Of a stretch of DNA of 8,699 bases, positions 6,060 to 8,699 are shown piece by piece. Positions within the stretch are counted from its first letter, which is position 1, and every line of letters begins with the position of its first letter. The translations under genes were made by a program, and so were the position numbers. The stretch comes from DATJQF01 sp035505995 (GTDB taxonomy: Bacteria; Bacteroidota; Bacteroidia; Bacteroidales; FEN-979): the NCBI GenBank assembly GCA_035505995.1, contig DATJQF010000148.1, forward strand, positions 1 through 8,699, read 5' to 3'. The notes under the pieces were generated by a model. The model was not told the origin of the DNA, ran no database searches, and saw only the letters and a list, made by a program, of their open reading frames with translations.

Positions 6060-8699
6060 TTAATGATGATTCAGGTATCCGGCAACTTCCGCAGCCGCGC
6101 AACCTGCCGACAGGATGGAATCAGGGATATCCATGGGGCCCGAAGCCGTTCCCGCGACAAATACCCCCTCCAGGGAAGTACGCGCCGGGCTGGTCAGTAT
6201 TTCCGGTTGCCGGACATAGCTGTACTCATCCAGCTCCAGTATTTCATCCTGAAACACGGAAGCGATCTCCAGGTTCGGCTGAACCCCTACCGAAAGGACG
6301 ACCAGGTCGTGGGTCGCCTCCCGGACCTGGCCGGTCTCAATGTTCTCGAACCGCAGCACCAGGTCCCCGCTCCCGTTCTCCTTCTCCCGGATCCGGGCCA
6401 CTTTTCCCTTCACGAAGTTGATCCCCATCGACTTCGACTGCTGGAAGAACTCTTCATACCCTTTTCCGAAAGCCCGGATATCCATATAATAGATGGTGAT
6501 ATCCGCCATCGGCAGCGCTCCCATCAGGAGCTGGGCCTGCTTGATCGAGTACATGCAGCAGATCTGGGAGCAGATCGGGTTGTTCGACGCAGCGACGCTG
6601 CAGGACCGGTAATTTTCCAGGCTCGAATCCCGGGAACCGGTGCACAGGACATATGCAATATTACCAGGCAATTTGCCATCACCCGGCCGAAGGACATTGT
6701 TAAAGGGTCTCGTGGGTGCAATCAGCCGGTCCATCTGCAGGGAGTCGATGACGTTCGCATATATTGCGGAACCGTATTGCGGCTTGCCGTCAGGGTCGAA
6801 CAGGCGGAATCCAGAGGAAACGATCACGGAACCGGCGTTTGCCAGTATCTTTTCTTCCTTCTGCGAAAAATCGATCGCGTTGGCCGGACAGGCCGAGATG
6901 CACTGGTGGCACTCGCGGCAGTTGCTGCAGTCGAGGCAGCGCTCTGTTGCCCGCCGGGCTTCCTCTTCCGTAAAAGTGAGCTCCACCTCATTGAAATCTT
7001 TTACCCGTTCGGAGACGGGGCGCATTTTTTCATCCATGGGGGGAATAGCCATAATGCCTTCACGGCCGAGGACCTTCTGTTTATCGACCGGGGCCAGTTT
7101 GTCTCCGAAACGGAAGGAGGCAGGATCCTCTCCTTTCAGGAATTTATCCAGGTAGAAAGCCGCCCGTTTCCCCTGGCCGGCTGCCTCAATGATGGTGGAT
7201 GACCCCGAAACGGCGTCGCCGCCGGCAAATATCCAGGGAGTGCTGGTTTGCAGGGTGTCAGGGTTCACGCGTATGGCTCTCGACTTGTCAAGGTTGATCT
7301 CATTCCCGAATTGGGAGGTAGTGGGCTGCAACCCGATGGCTTCTATCACGAGGTCGACTTCTTCGGTAAACCCGGAACCTTCCACAGGCACCGGCCTTCT
7401 TCTTCCGCTGGCATCCGGTTCCCCGAGTTTCATGCGGATCAGTTCGGCTTTCCGGATCCGTCCCGCTTCCCCGTAAAATTTTACCGGGTTGCTCAATAAC
7501 CGGAAGATCACGCCTTCCTCCCCGGCTTCCCGGATCTCCTCTTTCCAGGCGGGCATCTCTTCCCGGCTGCGCCGGTAAACGATCGTAACACGGGAGGCAC
7601 CCAGCCGGAGAGCGGTCCGGGAGGCATCCATGGCGGTATTGCCTCCGCCGATCACCATGACTTTCTTCCCGGTCAGGTCTTCTTTTTTCCCGATCTTCGA
7701 TTCCCGGAGGAAATCCAGGCACGATACCACCCCCGAAAGCTCTGAGCCCGGGATATTCATCCGGCTCGTCTCATGGGTCCCCACGGAAACGAATACGGCA
7801 TCGAACCCTTCCTTTTTAAGTTGCTCCAGGTTGTTAATCCTCCGGTTCACTTCCGCTTCGACTCCCAGCGACAGGATGTTCTTTATATCACGGTCCACTA
7901 CGTGGTTCGGAAGCCGGTATTCGGGGAGGGTGAGTTTAAGCATTCCTCCCAGTTCCGGAGCGGCTTCAAAGATCCTGACGGAGTGTCCCGAAAGGGCCAG
8001 GAAATATGCGGCGGTTAACCCGGCCGGCCCCGAGCCGACCACCGCCACTTTCTTCCCTGTTGCTTTCCCGATGGAACGGGCCGGCGGTTCCGGGTAGGCT
8101 GCATAATATTCTTCCGCGAAAAATCTTTTGATCCTGCGGATATCCACCGGCGCTTCCAGGCTGCCCCGGGTACATTCCCCCTGGCAGGGGGCGTAGCAGG
8201 CTCTCCCCAGGCTGCCCGGCAAAGGAATATCCTCGAGGTGAAGCTTCATGGCCTCTTCATACTGTCCGTTCCTTACCAGGGTGATATAGCCATAGGGCTT
8301 CACCCCGCCGGGGCAGGCGGCAATGCAGGGGGCGGAAGTGTCCTGCCGGTCGATCACTGCGATCCTGGGATTTGCCAGGCTGAACGGGATATACGCTACC
8401 TTTCGTCCGGCGAGTTCCTGGTTGTATTCATCCGGTCGTACCTCCGGGCAGGCTTGTTCACACTCCTGGCACCCCGTACAGGCCTCTGGGATCACATATC
8501 GGGGATGCTTGTCGATCTCCACCTTGAATTTCCCGTTTTCCCTTTGAATGCTTTTGATCTCGCTGTTCAGAAGGACCGTAATATTGGGATGCCTGGCGGT
8601 CTCCGACATCTTGGGAGTGGTGATGCACGCGGCACAGTCCAGGGTCGGGAAGACCTTGCTGAGCTGGATCATTTTTCCGCCGATCGACAGTCCTTTTTC
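6060..8699 (-). CDS. hdrA-like: HdrA-type subunit with a nested GltD/NfnB-like NAD(P)H module, 5' end outside window
   Basis: The frame is open to the right edge. The ATG at 8672 is internal, since the nine codons before it (EKGLSIGGK) continue the HdrA motif. Residue 1 is the codon at 8699, and at least 879 residues are present. Order: end of the first half of the HdrA FAD domain with LDCAACITTPKM (C22, C25); [4Fe-4S] motif C74/77/80/84-P; GltD/NfnB-type module at about 121-585 with N-terminal cysteines C125, C129, C168, C172, C176, the FAD motif GSGPAG (222-227), the NAD(P)H motif GGGNTAMD (351-358), YRRS (375-378) and AGGD (492-495); a second [4Fe-4S] motif C594/597/600/604-P, preceded by C588 and C591; then the second half of the HdrA FAD domain with C686, C710, C714, C715, the segment MDIRAFGKGYEEFF and a C-terminal AGTASGPMDI FAD motif. 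YRR after the nucleotide motif is typical of NADPH use in GltD relatives. It is the first visible gene of the operon and probably the NAD(P)H entry or exit point of the complex. The N-terminal HdrA domain must lie outside. Confidence 0.93.
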   Translation of the reverse strand, partial: EKGLSIGGKMIQLSKVFPTLDCAACITTPKMSETARHPNITVLLNSEIKSIQRENGKFKVEIDKHPRYVIPEACTGCQECEQACPEVRPDEYNQELAGRKVAYIPFSLANPRIAVIDRQDTSAPCIAACPGGVKPYGYITLVRNGQYEEAMKLHLEDIPLPGSLGRACYAPCQGECTRGSLEAPVDIRRIKRFFAEEYYAAYPEPPARSIGKATGKKVAVVGSGPAGLTAAYFLALSGHSVRIFEAAPELGGMLKLTLPEYRLPNHVVDRDIKNILSLGVEAEVNRRINNLEQLKKEGFDAVFVSVGTHETSRMNIPGSELSGVVSCLDFLRESKIGKKEDLTGKKVMVIGGGNTAMDASRTALRLGASRVTIVYRRSREEMPAWKEEIREAGEEGVIFRLLSNPVKFYGEAGRIRKAELIRMKLGEPDASGRRRPVPVEGSGFTEEVDLVIEAIGLQPTTSQFGNEINLDKSRAIRVNPDTLQTSTPWIFAGGDAVSGSSTIIEAAGQGKRAAFYLDKFLKGEDPASFRFGDKLAPVDKQKVLGREGIMAIPPMDEKMRPVSERVKDFNEVELTFTEEEARRATERCLDCSNCRECHQCISACPANAIDFSQKEEKILANAGSVIVSSGFRLFDPDGKPQYGSAIYANVIDSLQMDRLIAPTRPFNNVLRPGDGKLPGNIAYVLCTGSRDSSLENYRSCSVAASNNPICSQICCMYSIKQAQLLMGALPMADITIYYMDIRAFGKGYEEFFQQSKSMGINFVKGKVARIREKENGSGDLVLRFENIETGQVREATHDLVVLSVGVQPNLEIASVFQDEILELDEYSYVRQPEILTSPARTSLEGVFVAGTASGPMDIPDSILSAGCAAAEVAGYLNHH

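Noticed and set aside
6024..7202. Long plus-strand open frame of 392 codons opposite the HdrA-GltD gene
   Set aside because: It is antisense to conserved coding sequence and has no family resemblance; treated as a shadow frame.
6060..8672. ATG at 8672 as the start of the HdrA-GltD protein
   Set aside because: The codons from 8699 to 8673 read a conserved HdrA segment (LSIGGK before MIQLSKVFPTLDC), so the gene continues beyond the window.
2926..8699. Classical sulfate-reduction QmoABC
   Set aside because: The subunit plan is similar, but the first subunit carries an NAD(P)H module and no AprAB or Sat gene is visible, so dissimilatory sulfate reduction cannot be claimed.
1..8699. Mobile elements, CRISPR arrays, tRNA or rRNA genes
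   Set aside because: I saw no tandem repeats, transposase, integrase, cloverleaf or rRNA sequence; nearly all bases are in conserved protein genes.

Overview
The window is a compact stretch of bacterial DNA with no gene-free region longer than about 60 bases. Seven minus-strand genes run leftwards in close succession and look like one operon; its 5' end lies beyond the right edge. An eighth gene on the plus strand (a DUF302 protein) converges on the operon's last gene at the left edge. The organism is probably a member of the Bacteroidota. The evidence is an ArsF-family secreted protein of a type I know mainly from that phylum, a signal peptide ending near Ala-Gln, no recognisable Shine-Dalgarno sequence before any visible start, and one promoter-like site of the TTG-N20-TAnnTTTG form. 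This assignment is inference; no rRNA or marker gene is present.

The right two thirds (about 2926-8699) encode a three-subunit redox complex resembling QmoABC (quinone-interacting membrane-bound oxidoreductase) and heterodisulfide reductase (Hdr). In transcription order these are: (1) a large HdrA-type flavin/iron-sulfur protein, cut by the right edge, with a complete GltD/NfnB-type NAD(P)H-binding flavoprotein module nested inside its ferredoxin insertion; (2) a second HdrA-type protein (667 aa) without that ferredoxin insertion but with a 2[4Fe-4S] ferredoxin and a winged-helix-like C-terminus; (3) a fusion of an HdrC-type 2[4Fe-4S] ferredoxin with a six-helix, cytochrome b-like membrane part (QmoC type). 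No HdrB-type catalytic subunit is visible. The simplest model is electron exchange between NAD(P)H, two HdrA flavins and the quinone pool, perhaps with a third low-potential or thiol/disulfide partner.

The left third of the operon (408-2902) encodes small sulfur- and thiol-related proteins: a PLP enzyme of the Cys/Met metabolism family, a stand-alone NifX/NifB-C-terminal-like protein, a membrane-tethered thioredoxin (WCMPC) and a secreted ArsF-like thioredoxin-fold protein with a single cysteine. Their co-orientation with the Hdr/Qmo-like genes suggests a sulfur or thiol redox function for the whole set. The combination of a Qmo-like complex with a built-in NAD(P)H module, a sulfur-amino-acid PLP enzyme and tethered or secreted thioredoxin-like proteins is the most interesting content here. 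The substrate cannot be read from the sequence.
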